Positions 22,690 to 34,401 of a stretch of 64,000 nt of DNA are shown here, one piece after another. Made by a program: the position numbers and the translations under genes. The stretch comes from Rhododendron vialii. Its lineage: Eukaryota; Streptophyta; Magnoliopsida; Ericales; Ericaceae. Below the pieces are notes generated by a model. It ran no database searches. It was not told the DNA's origin and saw only the letters and a list, made by a program, of their open reading frames with translations. Location of the stretch: positions 42,361,001-42,425,000 of the forward strand of contig NC_080560.1 in assembly GCF_030253575.1 (NCBI RefSeq), given 5' to 3'. Within the stretch, counting starts at the first letter, position 1. Each line of letters begins with the position of its first letter.

Positions 22690-23944
22690 TAAGGGACTGC
22701 AGGGCCCTACATTTCCTAAAAAACAGGAAAATCCATGTGCCCCATTGTTGTGGCATTAAACTTGTAGTAATAATTCACAACTACAACAAACAAGTTCTTC
22801 CGGTTCTACTCAGAGTAAAATCTATAATCTAAAGCAAAATCTAAAAGTATAAGATAAAATTTGTTCCCACGGCTATCGCAAACACCTTCAATTGTTACTA
22901 GTAATTGTGATAGATAAACAATGAATTGCTCTGAATGGTAAAATGCAACTAGCCTCTTAAATGGCCGGGAAATGTGGTGGTGATCATGATTAATTCCCCA
23001 AGGCTACTAGACCCACAACATCAATTACAGTCTAGAAGATCCTAGTAGTGCAAAGCCTATGGAGCATGCATTTTTCCGACTGGATTTGGGCCAATTTCAG
23101 TACCAAGGTGATATGGGCAAGTTTGTTATTTGGTGATCCTAGGCTTTACCCAAAATCGCCTTGAATTAGGGTTGAACCCAAGATAATCAGGTCGCTCCTA
23201 ATGGTGTTAAATAAAGTGTTCAAGTTCATCAATTAACTTCTTTGATGATAAAAGTTTTTTAATTAACGGGTTTGGCGAAGTAGGAATGAGAAAAGCAATG
23301 CTCCCTCCGTACGCATTTGTTGGTCCACTGTGCCATTTTTTATTACTTACATCTTCTAAACATTCAAACTCTTGGGGTTACTAGAAGGTTTGCCCAATTA
23401 TTAACTTCATGATTCCGGAATTAGTCAGGTGCGCATAAGCTGAAAACAACATTCAGTCACTGATCAGAGTAGTATTTACTTGATTGATCCTGGGTGTCCT
23501 TTTGTTATTTACTCCTCCCTTTCTTCTCAAGTCAAACAAGAGGAGTGAAATATTTTTGTTTCTCTTCCTTTTCTTCCCTCAAGGTCCAAACAGACCCTTA
23601 TTACAATGTACCCTGTTGTGTACAGATGGGAAGTGGATACCCTTGCTTAAGTATAGGCTTATTTTCATGCAGAAAATTAAATCAGCCGTGCTATGAGTAC
23701 ATATTTGGGATCCGTTTTGGGTTTCAGAAAAATGATTCGAACCGCTTATTTTGTTCAAAATATGTTTAGGATTCCTGTAAAATATCAGCTCATTTGAAAA
23801 TCGGTAAAAACTTTTACGAAATAGCTAACTTTGTTTCACAATTAGGGCAAATTTTGAACAAAATAAATGGCTTGAATCATCTTTGTGAGATCCAAAATAG
23901 GTCCCAAAGATGTATGTATGTGGGGCAATGTACCCCATGCATGG
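22690..23944. other. Intergenic stretch
   Basis: No coding exon or transposon end recognised. Confidence 0.4.
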
Positions 23945-24150
23945 GCTTCAGGTTGGTGCTGTGTAGCACCGTGCTGCGTACCTCCAAGTTGTCGGATTGT
24001 GCATCCGATGACTCGGATCTCATCTCAGCAACCAACGATCAAGAGTCGTTCATTGCTGAGATGAGATCCGAACAGTCGAATGCATGATTCGACGGATCAA
24101 AAGTGTGCAGCACGGTACTGCGCATACCACTGCACAACACCCTCCCCAAT
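23945..24150. repeat. Palindromic MITE-like repeat, family A, copy 3
   Basis: Outer arms TAGCACCGTGCTGCGTACC and TGCAGCACGGTACTGCGCA and inner arms CTCGGATCTCATCTCAGC and GCTGAGATGAGATCCGAAC form a long hairpin. Confidence 0.65.
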
Positions 24151-25472
24151 TCCCCATGCATGTACCCGTATTCTTTTTTGAGAGGATATGCCCCTTTTCT
24201 TGCAGAAAAATCTTGGGAGAATATGCCCCTTTTCTCGACTAGACTTGACTCGCTTTTTATTTATTATTTATTTTATTATTATAGGAAAACAACATCCCAT
24301 TAGATAAATAAACATATTACACACTTGACTTGACTCGCTTTTAAGTCATGGATTTATTTAATGACTCTCATCTACCAACCCAATTACTCTTTTCTATTAT
24401 AGAACTGGATCCTCTCCGGTTCTATAAATAAAATGAATGGATCAGTTTCGGCTCGTTTCAAACCTTTTTTGGGAGCCAATAATCTAAACTAGTCATTTTT
24501 TAGAATACGACGAGAACAAATACCAGGCCGAAATCAAGTTAATCCAATACCATTTGGGACGATTTCAAAATGAATTTATTTGAGCTAAATAGGTTTAATG
24601 GGTTTTGATCTAACGGTTTCCTCTTTTTTGGCAAGATAAATGTATTTTCAAACAATATAAAATGGTATCCAATGAACTTAATTTTTAGTGTGAAATATGT
24701 ACTCAACGATTCAAAAAAGCAAACGGCTTAAATCATTGACTCGGGCTTGGAAAAGGCCCAAATCGGACCAAAACTTGACCGTCGAGTCCATTTATAGAAC
24801 CGGGAAGATCCAATTCCTTCTACTTCTATTGTATATATACTTCAAGAAACGGAAAAAAATGGAAGCTTTTGCGTCGGTAGAAGCTGTGAACCGAACGGGG
24901 TGTTTGTTGTCTGTTTTTCCGCCCAGAAGGTAGTTTTACGCGAGTTGTCCGATTTTCTAGTCCAAGGTGATGGGCTAACATGTTTGGCAGAATTTTGTTA
25001 TCGGGTGGTGTCATATTCGAACCCATTTCAGCATATTTCTAAATCAAAAGGAAACTAAATTTCCTCTCACCTTTTGATGCTTTGAATTAGCTATGTTGAT
25101 GTGACTCATTCATTTTGTCATAGTCTCGACTCTTGACTTTGTTAATAGATTGGCCAATCTTGGACGAGTAGTTTTCCTGTTTTCCTTAACGTATAAGAAC
25201 GGAAATCATCACCTTACTAAAATTTTGTATTCGCCGTCGCGAGGAGGCATTTACCGCTGGACTTGTGTGCAAGTCCTCCTGCGAGAACCCCACATTCGCG
25301 AACATTCACGGCTAGATTTTGAACAAAATGGCCAGGCAAAGAATATTGTTTTCCTATGTCAATTCGTTAGTCACGAACTCGTCTGTTTAAGAGATTAAAT
25401 TGTTAGAGCAGCACTATGCAAGTTGCTAGTGTGTGGCCAGTGGCCGGCCCAACCGTGCAAGTAATTTAACTA
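24151..25472. other. Intergenic stretch
   Basis: No coding exon recognised; the open frames here show no family features. Confidence 0.4.
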
Positions 25473-25475
25473 TTA

Positions 25476-26135
25476 GAACATTCACAATGTAATAATCAAA
25501 ACTAAAAAGTTGTTAAAGTTAGCAATGTTTGTTCAAAAAAGTGCTCACATTGTAATAACCAAACTTAATAACCTCTTAGCAACTCATCAAATTTTGGTCT
25601 TTGAATAATCAAATCTAATGTGGTCCCCACATTTTCTCAATCAAATACATCCATCATTACATAAAACCATTCTCTCTCTCTCTCTACAATGTTTCCAGAA
25701 AATTATTTCAAAAACTGTTTTTTTAAGAAACTTAAAAAAAAAAACAGTATTTACAAAAAACTTTTTTTTTTAAAAGTGTTTTTACACAAAAACTATTTTT
25801 TTTTTAAAAACAGTATCTGAAAGTTTTTCAAAATTTTTTTTTTAAAACTGTTTTCTTTTTGAAAAAAACTATTTTCAAATTTTTTTTTCACTAAACTATT
25901 TTCTTAAAAAATTGTTATTTTTTTCAAAAAGAGTATTCAAATTATTGTCAAAATTTTTAGTTTTTAGATTTTTTTTAGTTTAAAAAGGTGATGTGGCAAG
26001 TTTTGGTTATCCAATTTTGATTATTACATTGTGGACCTTTACATTGTTAACCTTAGCAATGTCTTAAATGGATAATCAAAAGATGATGTGGCAACTTTTG
26101 GTTATCCAATTTTAATTATTACATTGCGGATGCTC
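25476..26135. mobile_element. PIF/Harbinger-like MITE with doubled ends
   Basis: The left end GAACATTCACAATGTAATAA and the right end ATTATTACATTGCGGATGC are inverted, flanked by TTA (25473-25475, 26136-26138). A second copy of the end lies inside on each side (near 25548 and 26013), so one element seems to have landed in another of the same family. The centre is poly-T and poly-A rich. Confidence 0.7.
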
Positions 26136-26138
26136 TTA

Positions 26139-26560
26139 GGTAGGCCATGAGATTCATGTCCGTGTTAAGTTAGTGCGATCGCCAACTTAAGTGAACGATT
26201 AAGATGTCGGATGGATAAGTTCTTTAACTAATCTTATCCTCAGCAGCCCAATAGGTAAGTCCTTTAGTTTTTTGATGATGACTGACAATAATATCCCACA
26301 TGGGATCCTGTTTCTAGTCAAATATGGCTGCTATCAAAAAATCTTGAATTATTGTGGGAAAAGCTGTAAAGGCTACAAGATATGAGTAGTGAATAACAGA
26401 TCTTCGAAATGTCTACTGGGTGAGATGTAAGAAAAATGAAATATAGAAGTGTCGCTTATCTTAGTGTAGTGAGGCTAATTCGCGTACGATAAACGTCTCG
26501 AATCAATCTAACTAGCGGTTCTTTGCCTATAATTCAAACACACGGGCAGCATAGAATTTG
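26139..26560. repeat. Truncated PR-10 flank unit without a gene
   Basis: 26145-26330 (GAGATTCATGTCCGTGTTA, ACTAATCTTATCCTCAGCA, ATGGCTGCT) matches the upstream flanks of genes C, D and E at 29220, 36140 and 59760 onward. No PR-10 exon lies to its left, so this is the edge of an older, gene-less duplicate. Confidence 0.5.
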
Positions 26561-27482
26561 GTGTCTCCCTTTTTTGGAGGCTATGTACTAAATTTTACCA
26601 TATCGCTGTTTTCCCGTGCAATATTACCATATTGGTGGTTTTAAATTCCTTTTCCCTGTTTTTGTATTTGGTTCCTCTTTCCTTTCCATCTTCATTTAAA
26701 TGCTTCTATTGAAATTCCGAACCATCGAGTGTCTAACACCTTAAAACATATGAGAGTTACTATAAAACTTTCATGGCCATACTTTGTGTAGGTATAGCAG
26801 TGAAGAATGATTGCTCTCTATCTCCCCTGGATAAACTTGCAATTCATGCATTTTTGGCACAAATTGTTGAGAACAGTTCTAAATCAGGTCCAATGAGAAC
26901 AACTCAAGTTAAATTCACACCTGGCTAAACTTGAACCAGAGCTGAACACAAGACTAGACACTACTTGCTTGGGGAATCTTTAGCTCAGAGTAAAAATGTT
27001 GGCAATTTGGCCATCTACATTAATTACTATCTGATTTGCTTATGACATTTTTTTTTTAAATTTCTTGACGCGGATATATGTTGATTGGGTCCAAAATAAA
27101 TAGATCACATTGAACCTTTTCTACTTATTTTCATATTTTCAAACCAGTATTTGACAAAGGTAAGTATGATCTCAAAGTTCAATCAGTGCAGGCTGTGCAG
27201 CCCCAAAGAAAAAGATTCATACATGCTTCAGGATGATTCAACAAAAAGCTGAAAATACGTTTATTTTGTACGTCCCGAAATACAACTCTGGATGAAAGAC
27301 AACAACATTATACAGTCTTTCTTATTGACTGAAGTGCAAAAAACACACAACACAACCGAAAAATCACACCTTGTACTGAAGGCACTTCCTTCTCAAGAAA
27401 AACAAGAAAAGAAAAGGCACACCCATAGTACGTAGTACATATCTCAAGTTCTCAACTTGGAATCCGAGAACTAAGCATTAGT

Positions 27483-28130
27483 TTAGCAATCGGGATGTGC
27501 CAAGATGTAGGCCTCAACAGCCTTGAAGATGCTTGAAGCCTTCTCTTTGCCAGCCTTGATTTCCTCTTCTGTGACCTTGTTATCACCTTTGGGGCAGTAG
27601 ATGCTCCTGTTCTTGCAGATGGATCCTCCATCGGGAGAGGCTACGATCTTGATGTGGTAAGAGATTGACTCGAAACCGTCCAAAGCATCACCTTCGATGA
27701 TGCTGTAACTGTATGTATAGTTCTCTTTGTCGAGAGCATCAACCTTGTGTTTCACACACTTGTGTTGGCTACCTGCATATTGGAGATTTAAAACGCAGCT
27801 TCGTTAATACAATATCGATTGTTCCAAATTGGAGCTTCCTGATTACTTGCATCTTAGTAAATTCAAAAGATCATATATGCCCGAACATATAACATAAAGA
27901 ATCAACAAAATTTGGTCATGAGAAAGAACAGAGTGAGTGAACAAACCTTCGCCGAAAGTGGTGAGCTTGATGGTTCCAGCTCCGCCATCTCCTTGGAGGG
28001 TTTCCACACTCTTGATGGCCTGTGGGAGGACCTTGGGGATGAGGGTGTCGCCGTCAAGGACAAAGGCCTTGAACATCTTGGCGGGCGGGATTGAGGAAGT
28101 GACCTCCATATCGTAAGTGATGGGAGCCAT
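27483..28130 (-). CDS. PR-10/Bet v 1 family protein, gene C (Act d 8-like)
   Basis: Exon 1 (28130-27947) and exon 2 (27772-27483) give 157 aa through a GT-AG intron at the family position. [20 protein letters not shown] opens the protein, the glycine-rich loop is [10 protein letters not shown] (46-55), and the C-terminal helix reads [17 protein letters not shown]. From memory it strongly resembles kiwifruit Act d 8. Expected role: cytosolic ligand-binding defence protein and potential birch-type cross-reactive allergen. It has four cysteines in exon 2 (HKCVKH, SICKN, IYCPK and the last residue), unusual for a family that often has none. The TATA box is 106 bp upstream. Exon 2 differs from D and E at several residues ([17 protein letters not shown]), while the intron and promoter match E. 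Confidence 0.9.
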
Positions 28131-28235
28131 GATGATGATGATCGGAATGGACTTAAAAGGCAGAAATGAAGAAGAAGGATTAGTTTGTAGGTGGAGAAGA
28201 GCTTGGTGTGAGGGAAATGGGAGAACAAGAGGAGG

Positions 28236-28243
28236 TATTTATA
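28236..28243 (-). promoter_or_regulatory. TATA box of PR-10 gene C
   Basis: TATAAATA on the minus strand, 106 bp before the ATG. The same box and the following leader (CTCTTGTTCTCCCATTTCC) recur before genes D and E. Confidence 0.75.
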
Positions 28244-28908
28244 GAGTTAATGCTCCCTTCGGTGGCTCTGTAGACTATTCAAAGAAATAAATACCAAGAA
28301 TATTAAAGAAAATTCGTACAGAGAGAATATTTGAATTCAAAACATCATAGGGTGGTCAGAGTGGCTGTTAAGAAAAGACTCAAACAAAAATAAGGTACTT
28401 GAATAAAGTTTTCTGACCCGATAGAAAAAATAGTATGTAATTTATAAGAGAGAAACTTATTCACGGCTGACATCGACAGCTGCTGTCGCTCAAGTTATCA
28501 TAAGAAGCATGAATTCGCGTTGAAGGCAGGAGGTTTTTTTTTCTTTTTGTGCTGCGCGAATGCAACCTCTAGCAGCAGGTGCCTTTGATAAAGATAAAAC
28601 GAGAACCCAATATTTTGGCTTCAACTCGCTTGAATAAAAGGTGTGAAATCGTGGAAACACTTTACGGGTCGGACATATTTCTTGCATCTCCGAGGACCAG
28701 CTGTGAATAAGTTTCTACAGCAGCAACCAATCGCGACCGTCTCCGGATTTTAGTGAAACCTTTCCAGATCGAGAAGAGTTTAACTCTTCATCGGAAAAGT
28801 TTCATTAACATCCGAACCATCCAAAACACTTTTGGACGGTCACGATTGGCTTCATAAACAACTTATTCACTGCTCCCTCGTTAAAAAGAATTTTTCAATT
28901 TAAAAACC

Positions 28909-29060
28909 CCTCGACATCACCTTTTGTATGATATTTGCTCGTGTTCTTGCAACTGGATCCCCCATTGGGATTTGGGAGAAGCAGAGATATATTGATTTCG
29001 TAAGAGTCTTATTAAGAGATCGATTCGATACACCCATAATTTAAAGCATCTCCTTCAAAA
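28909..29060 (-). pseudogene. PR-10 exon 2 relic in unit C
   Basis: The minus strand reads EGDAL, a damaged stretch with a stop, then GGSSCKNTSKYHTKGDVE, the middle of a PR-10 exon 2. It resembles standard PR-10 (KYHTKGDVE) more than genes C-E (IYCPKGDNK), so it descends from another paralogue. Its twin is at 59503-59655. Confidence 0.7.
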
Positions 29061-29486
29061 TTACACCGGAATATTTGGTTCAATGTTAATTTCTTAATCC
29101 TTAAATCATCTCCTTAAAAGCTTAAACTGTTAAAGCATGAACGAGTCACTCTTGTGTGACTGGATGCTTATTTGTAAGTGGGCTAAATGCATGCACGCAT
29201 TTTAATTTTATGCAGGTTGCGAGATTCATGTCCATGTCACCAACTCAAAGTGGAGTAAAAGATTAAGATCCAAAAATGAAAATAAAAATCGATAAGAATA
29301 GATTAAGGATCTGCTTGGAACTTATAGAAATGAAAGAAAAATATATTGTGCCCAAAGCTTAGTTTTCCTATTTTTCTCACTTTCTTTCCAAACCAAGTAA
29401 TGGGAGGGATTTTTTTTTTTTTAAATTTTCTTTCCTTTTCTTTCTTTTCCCTAACATTCAAACAAACAAATGAGAAAATCTTGTTT

Positions 29487-29700
29487 ACAGAACGGCTGTA
29501 AACAAGTGTTTACGGAGCTCAATCTCAGCCGTCTAAATGTGTATTGGACGATCCGAATTAACGACAAACTATTAAGGGTAAGAAATATTTATTACCAGTC
29601 AAAGATTAAAAACGTATCTCAACCGTTGATTGCCGAAACGGAAGACTGAGATCTCTCAGCTCTGTAAAGAGCAGCTGCTCCGTAAATAAGTTTTTCTCAA
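29487..29700. repeat. Inverted repeat in the upstream flank of gene C
   Basis: CTTGTTTACAGAACGGCTG faces CAGCTGCTCCGTAAATAAG, with AATCTCAGCCGTC and CTCAACCGTTGATTG inside. The same element lies at 60043-60255 in unit E. Confidence 0.45.
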
Positions 29701-29943
29701 CTCTAGATGTTAGACATATAAGTTATTAAATTTCTGACAGATTAGTTATTTAACTAATTTTATGACAGATAAGTTTTTTTACTAATTCTTTCCTCAACAT
29801 TCCAATGGTGAGTCATTTCTTTTTATCATAACTAATAATAATCGACATGGGTTCCCATGTCTTGTCCAAGATGGCTGCTTTTCAGCTACCCACTAGTGGG
29901 TTTCTATTGTTGTTTAGCTATAAAGAAAATTAAATGGGAAAGG

Positions 29944-30349
29944 CTATGATACATACCCATGTTAAAGAGGAAAGGTTAGTGGGTGTATCATATGCATTCA
30001 AAAAATGCTTTGATTCATAGAAAAAATGTTATGAATCATATTGCTAAAACGTTGCAATTTAAGTATCAAAGTTATGAGACGCACCAAAATGATATGATTC
30101 TAGTGAAAATGTGATGAATCATAAACGTTAGCATGAGTTATATTACTGAAAAAGTTATAATTTTTTAGTATAAAAATTACAAGATGCAACCAAAATGTTA
30201 TGAATCTTGGTGAAATATTATGAATACTATTATTGAAGATTCGAGTTTTTAGAACAAAAGTTATGAAATACACCAAAATATTAGGGAGTGCAATATGAAC
30301 CATATAATAGTTGCATATTGTATATACTTTTAAAGGGTGTGTATTGTAG
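29944..30349. mobile_element. MITE of units C and E, copy C
   Basis: Ends CTATGATACATACCC and GGGTGTGTATTGTAG are inverted. The interior repeats ATGTTATGAATCAT and CACCAAAATRWTAT motifs. It is present at the same place in unit E (60517-60923) and absent from unit D. Confidence 0.6.
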
Positions 30350-30820
30350 ACTTTTCCAAAGAAATTATTACTAATATTGGGAATTGTGGAACAAAATGTC
30401 CACCGCTCCCCCACTGCTCTCAATCGGTCTGGATTTAAAAACCTCTTCTAGGGAAGAGTTTAAAATCTGGACTATTGATTGTCGAGACGGACGGTGAGCC
30501 GTTGATCGATGAATGTTGAGCGGTGAAACAGAGGGGTGAGCGTAGCACCGCTAATCGAGGAAAGCTGTGTAAGGGCTAGAAGAAAAGAGTTGTAACGAAT
30601 GCGAGACACAAACGCATTCACAAACACAAAAGCTATGTTACCCACAAGCACATCAACCTTGACTGCTCACCTAGTTTTAACTCATTGACGTCCCTGGCGG
30701 CTACAGATCTTGTAAATGTCTTCTAGATGACATTGAAATATATAGTACAAAGGAAAAATCTCCTGTACACACTCTTGTTTGGAGTGTACTTAGTATGAAG
30801 TATATAACTGTGAGGGTGTC

Positions 30821-32827
30821 TGTGGGCACGCGCCCCGAAAATTCTATTTGTAAAATCGGGCGCGGCCTCTTTTGTTGGAAGAGCGCGGCGAAACGCCTCG
30901 ATTCGGAGTCGCCACTTGGGTTTTAGCGGTGAAAGCACCCAAGGAACCGAACTCGAAAACGTTTGCCACGTTTGTTTGATTTTGAAAAGGCATAGACCGG
31001 TCCGTCGTCACCTTCGATATCTGAGGTTCGGGAACCATGTTACGAGAGGGGAAGGGTTTTATGGCACCCCTCTCGCCCAATCCGGAGATCGGTCTCTACT
31101 CGGGCATTTTGTAAAAGCGCTTGCATTTCTCTCTCATTTGATCATTTTTTAGCCAGTTAGGGCGGGGGAACAGATAATGGGGATTAAAGCATTATAACAA
31201 GTTGTGATTTATGTGGCAAAATGTTTATGAATGACTTGATTGCAATGCTAAATATAGATTGAGAACAAGCACTGAGCAAACTGGACAAATTGCAATACGC
31301 TGCCCCGCAGGGGCGTGAGCAAGTTCTACCAGCATGCACTGGCCGAGCCACTGCATGTTGATTTGATTGGCGCACGCCACAGGGAGACTGGCGTACTCCG
31401 CTCATCTAGTTTCACAGTCCTTGTTTGCAACCCTCTGGGCTCTGGAAAAGGACCAGCGCACACCCAGGACAAACCATGCAGTTAAATAAACAGGATATAT
31501 ATATTTACAGACAGATGAGACGGCTTGAAGCCATGAAAAATAGAAAAGAAACCCCCTAAATAGAGTGGGGACAGGAAGGAGGCCAAGACTAAGCTAAGAT
31601 GCAAGGGCCAGCCACTGGATCCTAGCTTTAACTGCCGTACGCCAGTCATGGACTGCCGTACGCCCGTTTGACCCTAATCCAGTGCTTGGTTTTTGCATCA
31701 TCTGGGCTCCGGAACATGACCAGAAGGATCCCAGAGGCCTTTTGAATAAACAAAGAGCAGGCAATAACCTTTACGTCTAAACAGTTCTAAGCATACAAAA
31801 AGCAATAAACCGGTTGTTTAGCATGCAAGGGTGATTGACAGAAAGATAAAACAAAAGAAATGACGATCCATGATCCCCACGCCAGTTGTGCTCGTACTGC
31901 CATGACTGGCGTACGGCATGTGGAAACTGGCGTGCGCCAAGTATCGTCGCATACGATTGTTGTATTTTTACCAGTTCAAGGCCAGGACTGGAATTGTTTA
32001 CCAACCTGGGCCTTGCTGGTTCCCCTCAGGAGTCGAAAACAGAAAAGAACGTAAAGGTGATATACCTTTTGGGTGTTGAAGTTTGAAGGTAGTTTGGAGC
32101 CTAAAGGTTGAAGATGGATGTTGTATGGTGACTGGATATCAGTGGGGGTGTATGGAAGTAGGCTTCTTCCCTTTCTCTTTCAATGGAAGAAGAAGAAAAA
32201 GCAAGAAGAGAGGAAAGGGGAGCTTTTGCTTCTTGATGATGCTAACCCTTTGTGAACTTGGTAACCCTTTGCAAGAGTGTGAGAGGGGAGTATATATAGA
32301 GGGGGAGTGACTGAGATCAGTTTGATCTAGGGCCTTGTTTGGCTGGTTGGAGGAGGAAGGGAGCCTCCCATGCATTTAATGCATGTGACTTGCCTTGATG
32401 GGGGTTGTAGGAAAGAGAGGGAACGGGCCTGGACGATATAATCATCAGGGGCTACTGTGGCCGACGTCAGGGTGGCACAAAAGTCCCGCCCAAGTGGCTG
32501 AATAAAGTTGATTTGACTGGAATTGACTGGCGTGCGCCACATATGAACCTGCGTGCGCCAATTATAACTGGGTCAACGGTCGATGACCGACACGTGGCAG
32601 ATGACTGGCGTGCGCCAAGAGATCAATAGCGTAAGCCAGTTTGGGTTTTGCTGGGGCTGTTTGGCTCTGGTTTTGAAGGGTTTGAAGGGGGGTTTGAAAG
32701 AGGTTCAGGACGCTCAAAGCTCAAACACCATCGTCATCCTCAGACTGCTTTCGACCAAAATCATCATTGGGGAAATAAAAGATCGACAAATAACGTTATC
32801 TGGACAGTCCAGAATGGGGTGTCTACA
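30821..32827. mobile_element. Solo LTR, ~2.0 kb, probably Ty3/Gypsy Tat/Ogre-like
   Basis: The segment starts TGTGGGCACG and ends GGTGTCTACA (TG...CA) and is flanked by the 5-bp target duplication GTGTC (30816-30820, 32828-32832). No internal region or second LTR is present. The GGAGTCGCCACTTGGGTTTT and TTCGGGAACCATGTTACGAG motifs recall Tat/Ogre LTRs; this is from memory. Unit E has the uninterrupted site near 61378, so the insertion is younger than the C/E duplication. A fossil without coding capacity. Confidence 0.8.
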
Positions 32828-34401
32828 GTGTCTTCATTTCAATAACTAGTTTTTGGAGTTTAATTCTTCCAAGACCGTGTAACAATATCGTACGCCCTTA
32901 AGAATTTTTGTAGCTGCTTTGATGAATTCGTGTGGCCCTTTTGTGGTAGTTTGTTTTATGAACTTTTGTGGCTCAAGATATGAATTTTGTGGTAGCGACA
33001 GGAGGCTATTTTGTGGATGATAAGTTTGGATTAAACCTAACTACCTTGCTTGGGTTGCTTTGGCTTATTATATATGGCAAGAGAGGAACTGCATAGTTTT
33101 TCAAGAGATCTGGCTTCTCTGCAGACCGTTCATATTGACAATTAGTGATTCAGATTTATTGAATATTTTTACCGGTAAAAGTATAATCTTGCCTGTAAGA
33201 ATATCAATACAAATCTGGACGATTAAAAACAATATCCGACGGTTGCGATTATTTGGACTGCACCTCTGCAATCCAAACCTTGACAGTAGACAAGCCATTT
33301 CCTTTTTCAAGGTGTTCGAACGCCTTTTGCGACTATTTTAGACAAGATTTGTTTTGTTGTTCATGTTAGAAGTTCTCAATTTGGGTCTGTCAAGGGAAAC
33401 CCTCTCAACTCCAGGGTTTTTTGCCTTTGCAAAATTAATTCCGCATAGGGTTTTTTTTTATTGCCTAGCTGAATTCTGTTCTTGGAAAGAAAAGCTCATA
33501 CAATCGGGCGAAAGAAAAAAAAAAATAAGAAGAGAAAAGTTCATGTACACTGGCAGAGTTTGGTTCTCCTTTTTTTGGAGGCTATGTAATAAATTTCCAT
33601 ACCCCAGTTGCCCCTGTACAACAGTCCAATATTCTACTTTTAATTAATTTTTCCTTTCCCTCCATCTTCATCTAAATGCTGTTTACTAGTATTAAACTTT
33701 CATAGCCATACTTTATAGTAATGGCAGTGAAGAATGAGTAGTGCTCTGTATTTCCTCTAGATAAACTTACGGTTCATGTATTTTTTTGGCACAGTTTCAG
33801 AAACAGGATCTATGGTTACATGGAACTGTTGAGAACAGTCCTAGATATTGTCCAGAAGCAAACTACGGCCGCGGTTAAACTCAAACCCGATTGAGCTATC
33901 CAGAGGGCCAACAAGACTATATATACACTGCTTGCTTTGTGAGTCTTTTACTCTACTGATACTGGCAATATGGCCATCTACATAGATATCTATCTGCCAT
34001 ATTGTTTATAATTGCAAGATACAGAGATGCAGATGGGGTCCTAATTAATAGATGACATCGAACCTCTTTCTACTTGATTTTACTCTTGTCGAAGCAGTAG
34101 TTGACACAAGCTAAGTATGATCTCAAGTTTCAACCAGTGCAGCCCCTTAGATTAAGGAGGATTCCACAAAAAAAGATCAACACCACATTAATTGATAACT
34201 TTCGGAAATACAACTCTGGATGAAAGACAACATTACACAGTATTCCTTATTGACTGAAAGTGGCAAACAACACACAACCAAAAACCACACCTTGTACTAA
34301 AGGCACTTTCTCTGAAGGAAAAAAGGAAAAAAAAAGGCACTCCGATAGTAATACATGTCTCAAGTTCTCAACTTGGAATCCGAGAACTAAGCATTAGTAG
34401 T

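Larger units (their letters stand above)
26565..33020. repeat. Duplicated PR-10 unit C, split by a solo LTR
   Basis: Without the 2.0-kb solo LTR (30821-32827) this unit aligns by eye with unit E (57180-61570) almost end to end: gene, promoter, PR-10 relic, MITE and the tail GTGGCTCAAGATATGAATTT. Unit D shares gene and outer flanks but lacks the segment 28440-29070 and the MITE. Confidence 0.75.
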
